From Caballeronia glathei (lineage in GTDB: Bacteria; Pseudomonadota; Gammaproteobacteria; Burkholderiales; Burkholderiaceae), in the NCBI RefSeq assembly GCF_000698595.1, contig NZ_JFHC01000056.1:1-55430 (forward strand): DNA of 55,430 bases, in the 5' to 3' direction. Below the pieces are notes generated by a model. That model did not search any database. It was not told where the DNA came from and was given only the letters and a program-made list of their open reading frames with translations. The position numbers and the translations under genes were made by a program. This document shows, piece after piece, positions 43,777 through 53,194 of the stretch (positions are counted from its first letter, which is position 1; each line of letters starts with the position of its first letter).

Positions 43777-44019
43777 TCACGCGCGGCGCTCGCTGCGCTC
43801 ATCGCGGGGGAGCGCCTGGCGCTTGCTGAAAGCATCCAGCCTGCGCAGCATTTCGAGGCCACTCGAGGTCAGCCGCGCAAACGCGTGACCGGACGCAAGC
43901 AATTCGACCTCAACGAGACGTTCATGCCGCAGACGCGCCGTTTCATCCCCAAGCGCTTCCACCTGATAGGGCGAACGCTGGATCAGGAGCAGCGTGGAAA
44001 TCTCATGGGGACTCAGCAT
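43777..44019 (-). CDS. Small conserved Burkholderiaceae-type protein
   Basis: An 80-residue protein with no domain name that I know. It reads MLSPHEISTLLLIQRSPYQV, then LASGHAFARLTSSGLEMLRR, which resembles small MLTPHE-type proteins common in Burkholderiaceae, with a helix-rich fold possibly related to winged helices. GGAG six bases before the ATG supports it. The 7-8 codons at the C-terminus are rich in Arg and Glu. Function unknown. Confidence 0.65.
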   Translation of the reverse strand: MLSPHEISTLLLIQRSPYQVEALGDETARLRHERLVEVELLASGHAFARLTSSGLEMLRRLDAFSKRQALPRDERSERRA

Positions 44020-44851
44020 TCCGTTCTCCAGGGCGTCGGACGTTTGTTCGAAGACAGCGCGTAAGTCACATCCTAGTGAGCGAAGCTGCCAATCCGGCTA
44101 CAGCAATTTGTCCGCGCGTTACGTGGTTACATCTTCGAAGCGCGAAACCGAACACTGGCGAAGCGGCGCAAAACGGACGAAATAATTCGTAGCAGTCGCC
44201 GGGTCAACCGGAATCGTGGGCGCGGCTGCGCATGACCTTTCCGTTACAGGCGAGATTCGAATGCACTACGGCGCACGCCCCTGGGAACACGTGTCCGGCA
44301 CTGCACATCGAAGGCCGGCATGCGGCCTTGCGATTGTCGTCACCCGCCTCGCAATGCCTCTCGCCAGTTGCGCGTGTCGGGGCAAGGACGAGCGGCGCGC
44401 TTGTTCCATAAAGAGCGCCGACAGCCTGACACGGGCGAAAGGCGAGCGCGTTACTGATGGAAACCGGGCATCGCATCGCCGCGTGGCGTCACCTCGATAC
44501 CGATGCCCATGGCGGTCTCGACTCCGCGCATGACGCACCGCTCGCACAGCTCGCACAAGTGGCCGAGCGCCAAGCCGCACGTCGCCATGCTGTCACGACA
44601 CAGGTGCGCGTGGTCGCGCGAAGCCCTCTGCGCGTGTCAGCACGCGTTTGTCAGCAGCCGGTCCGGACCTGCCGCGCGACGCAGTCGCGCTTGAGGACCG
44701 GGCCTGCCCCGGCTTGCGGGATCGGTTAAACTGTCCAATGCGCGCGCTGACGCCGCCGCGCATCAGCCATCAAGCGATGTACCTTACCCACGAGCGGACA
44801 TGAACGGAGAAGACACGTCCCCTCGGATTTCCCGCCAGACAGGTCTCCCGC
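44020..44851. other. Gene-free stretch upstream of the AraC gene
   Basis: About 830 bases without a supported gene. Frames of 60-105 codons on both strands are Arg-rich and lack domains. A perfect stem AAGGCCG/CGGCCTT with loop GCATG lies at 44311-44329. The AraC promoter probably lies in the last 120 bases, near GGTTAAACTGTCC. Confidence 0.4.
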
Positions 44852-45706
44852 ATGTCAGTCAGTGTCCACAAGACGACCTCGAAGCAGTTCACGCGCTACG
44901 GCTTTCTTGAAGGCACTGGCGTCGAAGTCTTCCACGCTCGCTTCGATCATCACCGCTTCACTGCGCACGCGCACGACACGTGGGCGATCGGCGCGGTCGT
45001 GCGCGGAACGAAAGACATCGCGGCGAAAGAGCGACAGCCGCAGGTTCTCGACGCAGGCCGGGTCTACGCGATTCCACCCAACGTGGCGCATGCGGGCAAA
45101 TGCGTCGGCGATCGGGGGTGCGAGTACGTGATGATCTACATCCCTGACGATGAATGGAAGACGCAGTGCGCCATTCAAGGCGTGTCGCCACACGTCCTTG
45201 CGTCTTCCGTACGGAATCCCGGCCTGGTCGCACGGTTTGCGGCATTCGCGGCCATGTCCCTGGAGCGCCCGCAGGCTCTGTCCACCTGGCATGGCGAATG
45301 GACGCTCTTTTGCGAGCGCATGCTCGGCGCACTGCATCCGAACGATGCCACCACGCGGCTGCCGTCAGCGGTTGCGCCGGACAGGCGCCTCCTTCGAGCC
45401 CGTGACTTCATGCGGACGTTCCCCCACCGCCATGTGACGCTCGACGAACTCGCGCGCGAAGCGTCTCTTTCGGTGCCCGAGTTTTGCCGGCGCTTTGCCG
45501 CAGCCTTCGGGCTGAGCCCGCACCGATATCACCTGGTGCTACGCCTCGTCGATGCGAAGCGGCTGTTGATGCGCGGCATGGCGCCTTCCGAAGCGGCCGT
45601 CGCGACGGGTTTTGCGGATCAAAGCCACATGGGGCGCCACTTCAAGTCCATGTTCGGTATGACGCCCAGCGCCGTTGCCATGCGAAACAGCGCAAGAACG
45701 TTCTAG
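44852..45706 (+). CDS. AraC-family transcriptional regulator
   Basis: A 284-residue regulator with an N-terminal AraC-type cupin (FDHHRFTAHAHDTWAIGAVV, then AIPPNVAHAGKCVG) and a C-terminal double helix-turn-helix (VTLDELAREASLSVPEFCRRF and EAAVATGFADQSHMGRHFK, ending FGMTPSA). The His-rich N-terminal barrel probably binds a small ligand. It precedes the GNAT gene by 57 bases on the same strand; many AraC regulators of this type control a neighbouring exporter or enzyme. Confidence 0.9.
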   Translation: MSVSVHKTTSKQFTRYGFLEGTGVEVFHARFDHHRFTAHAHDTWAIGAVVRGTKDIAAKERQPQVLDAGRVYAIPPNVAHAGKCVGDRGCEYVMIYIPDDEWKTQCAIQGVSPHVLASSVRNPGLVARFAAFAAMSLERPQALSTWHGEWTLFCERMLGALHPNDATTRLPSAVAPDRRLLRARDFMRTFPHRHVTLDELAREASLSVPEFCRRFAAAFGLSPHRYHLVLRLVDAKRLLMRGMAPSEAAVATGFADQSHMGRHFKSMFGMTPSAVAMRNSARTF

Positions 45707-45763
45707 ATCGCCCTACGGTCGGGCCTTAGAGTCGGGGGGGTCAACATACTCCGCTCCGCGCCC

Positions 45764-46282
45764 ATGCCCTCGAACGCCCAACCCGGTCAGCCTGCCGTCA
45801 CCACCTATCGACACGCGCACAAGGACGAAGTCATCGGCCTGATCCTGCACATCCAGAACGCCGAATCGGGAGTCGGCATTGCGCTCGAAGACCAGCCCGA
45901 CCTGCTCGATATTCCGCGAAACTATTCGGATACGGGAGGCGGTTTCTGGGTCGCGCTGGATGGCACCGGGCATGTCGTTGGCACGATCGGTCTGCAGATC
46001 AAGACACCACAGGTCGCGGTGCTCAAGAAGTTTTTCGTCTCGGCGGCCTGGCGAGGGGCCGGCATGGGCTGTGCTTCCCGCCTCTTCGATGAGTTGATGT
46101 CACACGCTGGAAGGAACGGCATCACGACCATCGTCCTGGATACGCCATCGGTGTCGGTACGCTCGCATCAATTCTACAAGCGGCAGGGATTCGTACAGGT
46201 CACGGCAGCCGACCTGCCAGTTCGCTATGACTTTCCGGACCGCAATTCGCTCTTTTTCCGCCTCGATCTCGCGCCGCTGTGA
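45764..46282 (+). CDS. GNAT-family N-acetyltransferase
   Basis: A 172-residue acetyl-CoA-dependent acyltransferase. The strand-4 and pyrophosphate-binding motif is KKFFVSAAWRGAGMGCASRLF (RGAGMG), followed by ITTIVLDTPSVSVRSHQFYKRQGF, the typical C-terminal half. The N-terminal part (HAHKDEVIGLILHIQNAE) resembles the branch that binds small amines or amino acids. Substrate unknown. Confidence 0.88.
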   Translation: MPSNAQPGQPAVTTYRHAHKDEVIGLILHIQNAESGVGIALEDQPDLLDIPRNYSDTGGGFWVALDGTGHVVGTIGLQIKTPQVAVLKKFFVSAAWRGAGMGCASRLFDELMSHAGRNGITTIVLDTPSVSVRSHQFYKRQGFVQVTAADLPVRYDFPDRNSLFFRLDLAPL

Positions 46283-46615
46283 TGACGAGAAAGACCGAAG
46301 ACACGCATGGCCCCTCTCTTGCGAGTCCATGTGCAGGGGCACAAGCATGTACGCGGGCGAGACTGCATGGGTGGCGCAAACGCGTTTGCACTGGATGTAC
46401 GCCCCCGCATGCAATGCCTTCCCTGACGCAATGAGCGGCGGTTCATAGCTTGTAAAACGTCCACACGACTGGCGTCCCGCGCTTCGTCCATCGACGGTCA
46501 CACCCCGCTACCGCTCCAATCACCAAGGCCGCGCTCGCGTCCCCCGTCATGGCTCATGCCCGGGCCCGGAACGTGCGGCGCAAGCGCCACCTGCCCACAG
46601 GAGCGAGGCGCTGCC
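46283..46615. other. Gene-free stretch upstream of the PhoD-type gene
   Basis: About 330 bases that should hold the promoter of the phosphatase. I see no phosphate-box-like repeats, palindrome or convincing small gene. Confidence 0.4.
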
Positions 46616-48427
46616 ATGGACCGTCGACGTTTCCTCTCGCTGTCCGCGTTCTATACGGTCGCCGCCGCGACCGGGACGCTCACCGCGTGTCACCACGATG
46701 ACGACAACAACCCGGGCAGCAGCACGCCTCCTCCTCCGCCGACCGGCACGTTCGCATTCCCGCAGGGCGTCGCGAGCGGCGACCCGCGCGATGTCTCCGC
46801 CGTCTTCTGGACGCGCTGCACGGGCTCGAGCGGCGCGGCGCCAGGCGCGGTCGCACTGGTGTTGCAGGTGTCGCCGTTGCAGGATTTCTCGCAACTCGCC
46901 GCCAGCGTTCAACTCAGCGCGGTGCCCGACTTCGACCATACGGTGCGCGCAAAAGTTACCGGGCTGACACCGAAGACCACTTACTATTACCGCTTCGTCG
47001 CGGGCAGCGACATCAGCGCGACGGGCACGACGCGCACCGCGCCCTCCGCCAATGAAGCGAACCCGCGCGTACGCTTCGCCTGGTTCGTCTGTCAGAACTG
47101 GAGCGCGAACCACTGGCAGGCGATGTCGCTGCTCGCAGCCGAAACGGATCTCGACTTCGTCGTGCACCTGGGCGACTACATCTACGAGACGGTCGGGCCG
47201 GCTGCTCAGCCGGGCCCGGCGGAGCCGGCGCATCCGCCGCTCACGCTGCCAGACGGATTGCCGCTTCGCAGCGGCGGCACCTACGCGAATTCGCTCGCGG
47301 ATTACCGCACGCTCTACCGCACGTATCGCGGCGACGCGCGTCTGCAGGCGATACACGCGCGCTTTCCGATGATCGCGATCTGGGACGATCACGAGTTCTC
47401 CGACGACTGCTGGCAAGACCATCAGACCTACACGAACGAGAACCGGCAGGAGACCCAGCGGCGGCGCAACGCGAATCAGGCATGGGCGGAATATCTGCCC
47501 GTCGACTGGGGCGATGTGTCGTTCGACCTGCGCAACGGCAACTACGACAACATCCGTCTCTATCGCGACTTCCACTTCGGCTCGCTCGTGCATCTCGTCA
47601 TGACCGACGAGCGGCTGTATCGCGACGATCACGTCGTCAGCGAAGCGGCAATCGCGCAAACGCTCGGGCACGATCCGGTCAACGACAATGACCTCGTCGG
47701 CTCCCGCTACTTCGTGCCGCAGGCGGTGCTCTCGCAGTTCGAGACGCTCGCCACGCAACGGCTCGGGCGGCCGCCGTCGATCCTCGGCCCCGCGCAGACA
47801 CAATGGTGGAAAGACACGCTCAAGGGTTCGATCGCGACATGGAAGGTCTGGGGCAACGAGGTGATGATGAATCGCCTGTGGCTCGATCTGAGCGCGATTG
47901 CCCCGGCGCCCGGGAACGTCGTGTTCGTGCTCGACTGCGACGCCTGGGACGGCTATCCGGCGCACAAGGCCGAACTGATGTCGTTCCTGAAGTCCCAGGG
48001 AATCAGCAACCTCGTTGCGATTACCGGCGACCTGCATGCGTTCCAGGCGGGTGTCGTGCGCGACGTGCCGAATCCCGCGACGGGTACGCCGGTGATGGTC
48101 GACCTGATGTCGGCGGGGATCAGCAGCCGGCCTTTCTTCGAGGACATCAAGACTTATTCGGCCGGCATGCCGCTCGGAGCGCTGGTCGCGTCGCCACAGG
48201 CGGTCGATGCGTTCGTCCGGCAGAACAATCCCGACATGGCCTATGCCGATCATGACGGAATCGGGTACGCCTCGGCGACGGTGACACCGGGGCAGTTCGT
48301 GGCGATCTTCAACAAGGTGAAGCCCCTCAATGCGGACGGTAGCGCACCGGCGGCGGCGCTTGCGAAGAGGACACGGATCACGGTGAATGCCGGGGCGGTG
48401 GCCGTTGTCGTCGAGGACAATATCTGA
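46616..48427 (+). CDS. PhoD-family alkaline phosphatase/phosphodiesterase, Tat lipoprotein
   Basis: A 603-residue exported enzyme. RRRFL at residues 3-7 is a twin-arginine motif, and LTAC with Cys25 is a lipobox, so the protein probably folds in the cytoplasm, leaves by Tat and is lipid-anchored. A Pro-rich linker (PPPPP) follows. Residues about 40-130 form the PhoD N-terminal domain (FPQGVASGDPRD) and the rest is the metallophosphatase: VHLGDYIYE, IAIWDDHEFSDDCW and AITGDLHAF. These enzymes release phosphate from mono- and diesters using iron and calcium. The start at MDRRRF is chosen because the Tat motif must be N-terminal. Confidence 0.9.
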   Translation: MDRRRFLSLSAFYTVAAATGTLTACHHDDDNNPGSSTPPPPPTGTFAFPQGVASGDPRDVSAVFWTRCTGSSGAAPGAVALVLQVSPLQDFSQLAASVQLSAVPDFDHTVRAKVTGLTPKTTYYYRFVAGSDISATGTTRTAPSANEANPRVRFAWFVCQNWSANHWQAMSLLAAETDLDFVVHLGDYIYETVGPAAQPGPAEPAHPPLTLPDGLPLRSGGTYANSLADYRTLYRTYRGDARLQAIHARFPMIAIWDDHEFSDDCWQDHQTYTNENRQETQRRRNANQAWAEYLPVDWGDVSFDLRNGNYDNIRLYRDFHFGSLVHLVMTDERLYRDDHVVSEAAIAQTLGHDPVNDNDLVGSRYFVPQAVLSQFETLATQRLGRPPSILGPAQTQWWKDTLKGSIATWKVWGNEVMMNRLWLDLSAIAPAPGNVVFVLDCDAWDGYPAHKAELMSFLKSQGISNLVAITGDLHAFQAGVVRDVPNPATGTPVMVDLMSAGISSRPFFEDIKTYSAGMPLGALVASPQAVDAFVRQNNPDMAYADHDGIGYASATVTPGQFVAIFNKVKPLNADGSAPAAALAKRTRITVNAGAVAVVVEDNI

Positions 48428-48489
48428 TTGCTGCGCGGCCGGGCGGCGCAAATCGGTTGCCGGCTTCGCGCCAGAGCGGCGATTCGTGC

Positions 48490-48590
48490 TGCCGCTCGTG
48501 ATGAGATCGGAGAACCAGCCGGCCGTGAGTGAGCCCACGAAGCCGCAGAAGAACGGAATCGATGCCGCGATGCCGGTATGCATGAGGCAC
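48490..48590 (-). pseudogene. Fragment of an MFS transporter gene
   Basis: Read on the minus strand, this stretch gives TGIAASIPFFCGFVGSLTAG and then WFSDLIT, which matches the helix and loop around the start of the C-terminal half of ACS-type MFS carriers. On both sides the similarity stops at once. It is therefore a short remnant, about 33 codons, wedged between the phosphatase gene and the next hypothetical gene. Confidence 0.6.
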
Positions 48591-48877
48591 TCAACCACCG
48601 CGCGCTGACCCGATGCCCCGCCCCTTCGACCGTCCGTCGCCCGCCTCCGACACGGCCGCCGCCCGATCGCCGAAGGGCCGCACCGTGCTCTCCGATGTCG
48701 CGAGGTTCGCGGTCCTGGCGCTGGGACCAACGATTGGCCTCGTTCGGCACGGTCTGTCAAGATGCGCAGCGCCCCATCGAAACGTTTGTGGCGAAAACAC
48801 ACACCGCATTCTTTGCTCTCAATACTCCGCAAACGATTGCTTATACTCTGTGCACCTCTATCTCCGAGGCGCATCGT

Positions 48878-49552
48878 ATGTGGCACGAATGGCTTGAACA
48901 TCTCCAGCAACTTGGCTGGAACACTCCGCTGACTTTGGCACTGACGTCAGGGGCGGTTGGCTCTGTCATCACGCTCGCGTGGATCTCGGCAAGGGATGCC
49001 AGGGAGCGCAAGCGTCAGCGGCGCGACACGGCATTGGAGCTTGCGCTATCGCTGGAAAGCTACGCTCGAACCTGCCGCACGATGATGCATAAGGCCGCCT
49101 GGGCAACAGCGGAGCCCGCCGGCCCCATGAGCCGCGAAGCCAGCAAGGGCGTCTCCATCCCCGCCTTCGCCTACCCTGACAAGCTTCAGTGGCACGTCCT
49201 GAGCCGCAAGGTCATCTCCGAGCTGCGCGAGTACCCGGCAACGGCGCACGCCGCGCGGGAGTATGTGGAAGCGTTCCGCGAATTCGGCGAGCCGATCGAC
49301 GTTTGCGGCCAGGTCGAATACGAATGTGCGAAGGCTGCGATGGCAGCCTTGGCACTTGCCCGGACCACGCGCCGGCGATACGGCGCCGCGACATGGAAGC
49401 CGGGCGCCAAGGATTCAGCCATGGAGCGCGAACTGTCCGACTTCATCGCGAACGCTGAAGAAAAGCGCAAGGTGTCGCTCGAGCGTCGAACGGAATCCAC
49501 GGTTGATCGGGCAACCGACGCGCAACCGTTTAAACAGGCACTTAGCGCCTGA
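48878..49552 (+). CDS. Hypothetical protein with N-terminal membrane helix
   Basis: A 224-residue protein of no family I recognise. A single membrane helix is predicted at about residues 16-38 (LTLALTSGAVGSVITLAWIS), followed by a very basic segment (RDARERKRQRRD) that should stay in the cytoplasm, and then a mostly helical domain. I choose MWHEWLEH at 48878 because the frame upstream has no hydrophobic or conserved content. It stands alone on the plus strand and its codon use resembles that of its neighbours. It may be an anchored accessory protein. Confidence 0.6.
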   Translation: MWHEWLEHLQQLGWNTPLTLALTSGAVGSVITLAWISARDARERKRQRRDTALELALSLESYARTCRTMMHKAAWATAEPAGPMSREASKGVSIPAFAYPDKLQWHVLSRKVISELREYPATAHAAREYVEAFREFGEPIDVCGQVEYECAKAAMAALALARTTRRRYGAATWKPGAKDSAMERELSDFIANAEEKRKVSLERRTESTVDRATDAQPFKQALSA

Positions 49553-49712
49553 AACCTGGACGAAGCCAGCGATACCCCGTTCGGCCGTTCGTGCGCTTCG
49601 TCATCGAATGACCGGAATCAGGGTGTGCATTCGGCCAGTCGATGAAACACGCCAGGCCGTAGCGGCAAAGCGGCGACGAGACGTCGCCGACCTCTGCCCA
49701 AAGCCTGTTCAA

Positions 49713-50597
49713 TCAAAGCAAGGGCAACGTAAGCCGGATGTGCTCCGCGAATGCCGTGATCAGAAGGGACGGACGCTCCCGTTCGAACTTCAGCGTAATG
49801 CCTATGCCGGGCAAAGGCGGAAGCGCCGGATCGGCATTGAGTATGCAGAGATCCGGCGCGACGGCAGTCTGTGTGATGACGGCAAAGGCCTGCCCCGAAC
49901 GGACCAGGGCCGTGAGGCCCGCAAGACTGCTGCTCGCGCAGGCGATGCGATAGGCTCTCCCCGAGCGTTGCAGCGCTTCGCAAGCAGCCACGTGATCGAG
50001 CGTGTCCGGATCGGAAAGCGCGAGCGGCAACGGGTCGAAGTGCGCGGAATCCAGCCCCGGATAGCCAACCCAGACGAGCGGTTCGCGGCGAATGATGTCT
50101 TCGTTCGCCGTGTCTTCCGGCAACGAGATCATGGCAAGGTCCAGCGCATGCATCTCCAGCTGTTCGAGCAATCGCGGGGTCGGGGCGCAAATGACCTCCA
50201 CCAGCGCATGCGGGTGTTGGCTTGAAAACTGCCGCAGCAAATGCGGGAGAAAAACGGCAGCGTAGTCGTCCGGGCAGCCGAAGCGGATCGTCCCCGACAG
50301 CCCCTTGCCGGAAAGATCGGCCATCGCCTCGTCATGCAGCCGCAGAATGCGCTGGGCGTGGATCAACAGGCGTTCGCCGGGATTCGTCAGCACCACGCCA
50401 CGCCCCGTGCGCTGAAACAGCGGCTGATCTACGATTTCTTCGAGCCGCTTCATCTGCTGACTCAGCGCGGACTGGGTCCGGCCGACCCGGCTGGCCGCGC
50501 GACTCAGCGCGCGGACTTCGGCAACGACGATAAACGAACGCAGCAGATCGATTTCGAGTGAAAGACTCAAGATATTAGGCTCGCTTCTATCTTCCAT
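49713..50597 (-). CDS. dgdR: LysR-family regulator of dgdA
   Basis: A 294-residue LTTR with DNA-binding region IDLLRSFIVVAEVRALSRAASRVGRTQSALSQQMKRLEEIV and effector domain from about residue 95. It is divergent from dgdA with 78 bases between. In Burkholderia cepacia dgdA is controlled by the adjacent LysR protein DgdR, which acts as a repressor relieved by dialkylglycines. The identification rests on this arrangement plus the strong dgdA match. Confidence 0.85.
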   Translation of the reverse strand: MEDRSEPNILSLSLEIDLLRSFIVVAEVRALSRAASRVGRTQSALSQQMKRLEEIVDQPLFQRTGRGVVLTNPGERLLIHAQRILRLHDEAMADLSGKGLSGTIRFGCPDDYAAVFLPHLLRQFSSQHPHALVEVICAPTPRLLEQLEMHALDLAMISLPEDTANEDIIRREPLVWVGYPGLDSAHFDPLPLALSDPDTLDHVAACEALQRSGRAYRIACASSSLAGLTALVRSGQAFAVITQTAVAPDLCILNADPALPPLPGIGITLKFERERPSLLITAFAEHIRLTLPLL

Positions 50598-50616
50598 AAG
50601 AACTATTCGATTCTAT
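50596..50616. promoter_or_regulatory. Candidate DgdR site in the dgdR-dgdA region
   Basis: ATAAGAA and TTCTAT form an imperfect inverted repeat with ACTATTCG between. It overlaps the dgdR start codon and lies about 60 bases upstream of dgdA. Confidence 0.35.
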
Positions 50617-50675
50617 GAAAGCAGAGAGCCCTCTAGACTGCAAGTTATTCTCGCCACCCGTCAAGGAGAAGCAAG

Positions 50676-51977
50676 GTGTCCCGGAACAACGATGCAACTT
50701 TTTGGCGTAACGCCAGGCAGCACCTCATCCGCTATGGAGGCACCTTCGAGCCGATGATCATCGAGCGCGCCCAGGGCAGCTTCGTCTATGACGCGGACGG
50801 CCGCGCGATCCTGGATTTCACCTCGGGGCAGATGAGCGCGGTGCTCGGGCACAGCCATCCGGAGATCGTGTCGGTCATCAACGAATACGCTGGCAAGCTC
50901 GACCATCTCTTCAGCGGGATGCTTTCGCGACCGGTGGTCGACTTGGCGACCCGCTTGGCCGAGATCACGCCCGACGGGCTCGACCGGGCGCTGCTGCTCA
51001 GTACGGGCGCGGAGTCGAACGAGGCCGCCATTCGCATGGCGAAGCTGGTCACCGGCAAATATGAAATCGTGGGCTTTGCGCAGTCCTGGCACGGCATGAC
51101 GGGGGGAGCGGCATCCGCGACCTACAGTGCAGGTCGCAAGGGCGTCGGTCCGGCAGCCGTCGGCTCGTTCGCGATCCCCGCCCCGTTCCTGTACCGGCCG
51201 CGTTTCGAGCGCAACGGTGAATACGATTACCTGTCGGAACTGGACTACGCCTTCGATCTCATCGATCGTCAGTCCAGCGGTAATCTTGCCGCCTTCATTG
51301 CAGAGCCGATCCTCAGTTCCGGCGGGATCATCGAACTGCCGGAAGGCTACATGGCCGCACTGAAGCGCAAATGTGAGGAGCGCGGCATGTTGATGATCCT
51401 CGATGAAGCGCAAACCGGGATCGGGCGCACGGGCACCATGTTCGCCTGTCAGCGCGATGGCGTCACGCCCGACATCCTCACCCTGTCGAAGACGCTTGGC
51501 GCCGGCCTGCCGCTCGCGGCCGTCGTGACCTCCGCACAGATAGAGGAGCGGGCCCATGAACTGGGCTACCTGTTCTATACGACCCATGTGTCCGATCCGC
51601 TTCCCGCAGCTGTCGGTCTGCGAGTGCTCGACGTGGTCGAGCGCGAGGGACTGGTTGCGCGCGCGAACCTGATGGGCGAGCGACTCAGGCGCGGCCTGAT
51701 GGATCTGATGGAACGCTTCGGGTGCATCGGCGACATTCGCGGACGAGGGCTGCTTCTGGGTATGGAGATCGTCAAGGACCGCCGCACGAAGGAGCCGGCG
51801 GATGGACTCGGCTCAAGGATCACCCGCGAGTGCATGAATCTGGGGCTCAGCATGAACATCGTGCAGTTGCCCGGTATGGGCGGTGTCTTCCGGATGGCGC
51901 CTCCGTTGACCGTCCACGAGGACGAGATCGACCTGGGTCTGGAACTGCTCGGGAAGGCGATCGAACGTTCGCTGTAG
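50676..51977 (+). CDS. dgdA: 2,2-Dialkylglycine decarboxylase (PLP)
   Basis: A 433-residue fold-type I PLP enzyme that decarboxylates 2,2-dialkylglycines such as 2-aminoisobutyrate and transaminates pyruvate. Its residues fall exactly on those of the crystallised B. cepacia enzyme: Gln52 and Trp138 in the active site, Asp243 at the PLP nitrogen and Lys272 as the Schiff-base lysine in LSKTLGAG. Arg in GGVFRMAPP fits Arg406. The length is identical (433). It starts at GTG with AAGGAG upstream. This number-for-number match makes the assignment unusually secure for sequence alone. Confidence 0.95.
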   Translation: MSRNNDATFWRNARQHLIRYGGTFEPMIIERAQGSFVYDADGRAILDFTSGQMSAVLGHSHPEIVSVINEYAGKLDHLFSGMLSRPVVDLATRLAEITPDGLDRALLLSTGAESNEAAIRMAKLVTGKYEIVGFAQSWHGMTGGAASATYSAGRKGVGPAAVGSFAIPAPFLYRPRFERNGEYDYLSELDYAFDLIDRQSSGNLAAFIAEPILSSGGIIELPEGYMAALKRKCEERGMLMILDEAQTGIGRTGTMFACQRDGVTPDILTLSKTLGAGLPLAAVVTSAQIEERAHELGYLFYTTHVSDPLPAAVGLRVLDVVEREGLVARANLMGERLRRGLMDLMERFGCIGDIRGRGLLLGMEIVKDRRTKEPADGLGSRITRECMNLGLSMNIVQLPGMGGVFRMAPPLTVHEDEIDLGLELLGKAIERSL

Positions 51978-52005
51978 TCACCCGGTGTTCATGGATGAGT
52001 GGCAG

Positions 52006-52040
52006 GCGGCCGTTCGGTGCACAAGATCCCGGACGGCCGC
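52006..52040 (+). terminator. Hairpin downstream of dgdA
   Basis: GCGGCCGT (52006-52013) pairs perfectly with ACGGCCGC (52033-52040), 28 bases after the dgdA stop. AAAAG follows rather than T, so a role in ending the opposite transcript is also possible. Confidence 0.45.
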
Positions 52041-52131
52041 AAAAGAAGCGCTGCTGCCGTCCGCTTCAATGTCCGCGACTTGAAGACGTCGCTGGTGACT
52101 CATCAGGCGCGCGCCAAGCGCTGAAGATGGC

Positions 52132-53046
52132 CTAACGCGTGCCCGCTTCTTCCAGCAGCCACTCCTTGAACGCGAGTACGGGCGCGGACTGGCCGCTTTC
52201 CTTCCGGTGCACGAGGTAGTAGGCGAGTTCGCAGCCCTGCACCGCTTCGAACGGCTTCACGAGGCGACCTTCGGCGAGGTCGCGTTCCACCAGCGTCGTT
52301 CTGCCGAGCGCGACACCGTTGCCGGAAACGGCCGTCTGGATCGCGAGCGCCGAGTCGTTGAGCTGCAGCCCGCGGTCAGTGTCCACGGCGTCGCGACAGC
52401 CGGCGTGCAGCAGCCACGAGCGCCACGTCGGAAAGACGCCAAAATCGCTCATCGAAATATCGTGGATCAGCGCGTGATGTCGCAGATCGGCCGGCGTTTT
52501 CAGCGCGTGCCGGCCGCGCAGCAGCGCCGGGCTGCACACGGGAAAAAACTCGTCGCGCAGCAGAAACGTCGCGACCAGATTGGGCCACACGCCCGCGCCG
52601 TAGCGGATGCCGACGTCGATGCGTTCCGCGGTGAAATCCGTCAGATGCCGGCTCGTATCGATGCGCAGATCGTAATAGGGATGCCTGCGCTGAAAACGTT
52701 CGACGCGCCACAGCAGCCACTTGTCCGCAAAGGCGGGCGGTACGGTCAGCGTGAAAGCGATGCGCGACTTGCTTGCCTTGATCCGTTCCACCCCGTTCGA
52801 CAGCAGGTCGAAGCCGCCTTGCAGATCGGGCAGCGCGGCCCGCGCGGCATCGGTCAGGGTAAGCCGCGATGGCCCGGACGCGGAGCGATGAAACAGCTCG
52901 ACGTCCAGATAGGTTTCCAGACTGCGGATGAGCTGACCGACCGCGGCGGGCGTCACGTTCAGTTCCGCTGCCGCCGCGGTATAGCTCAGATGTCTTGCGA
53001 CCGCTTCGAAGGCTCGCAGGGCGTTGAGGTTGTTCGGTGCGCGCAT
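52132..53046 (-). CDS. LysR-family regulator (GcvA-like)
   Basis: A 304-residue LTTR. DNA-binding region: LNALRAFEAVARHLSYTAAAAELNVTPAAVGQLIRSLE. The opening (APNNLNALRAFEAVARH) and IDVGIRYGAGVWPNLVA mark the GcvA-like branch. It lies 148 bases after the SDR gene on the same strand, so it may be co-transcribed with it or regulate it. Confidence 0.92.
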   Translation of the reverse strand: MRAPNNLNALRAFEAVARHLSYTAAAAELNVTPAAVGQLIRSLETYLDVELFHRSASGPSRLTLTDAARAALPDLQGGFDLLSNGVERIKASKSRIAFTLTVPPAFADKWLLWRVERFQRRHPYYDLRIDTSRHLTDFTAERIDVGIRYGAGVWPNLVATFLLRDEFFPVCSPALLRGRHALKTPADLRHHALIHDISMSDFGVFPTWRSWLLHAGCRDAVDTDRGLQLNDSALAIQTAVSGNGVALGRTTLVERDLAEGRLVKPFEAVQGCELAYYLVHRKESGQSAPVLAFKEWLLEEAGTR

Positions 53047-53194
53047 TGTCGTCGGATGGGACGGTGGAGAGCCCCGACTTTACCGCGTTGCCGAACGATT
53101 GCGTCAGCCGCCGGTGCGTTCGGGCGCAACCCACGTTGGCGGGGAAGACCGGCCGGCATCGCTTCATTGCCGGCCGTTCGCCGCCATCGGGCCC

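Noticed and set aside
46547..48910. A 787-codon open frame on the minus strand
   Set aside because: Mostly antisense to the PhoD-type gene. Only its short upstream part (48490-48590) resembles a real protein, and that is reported as an MFS fragment.
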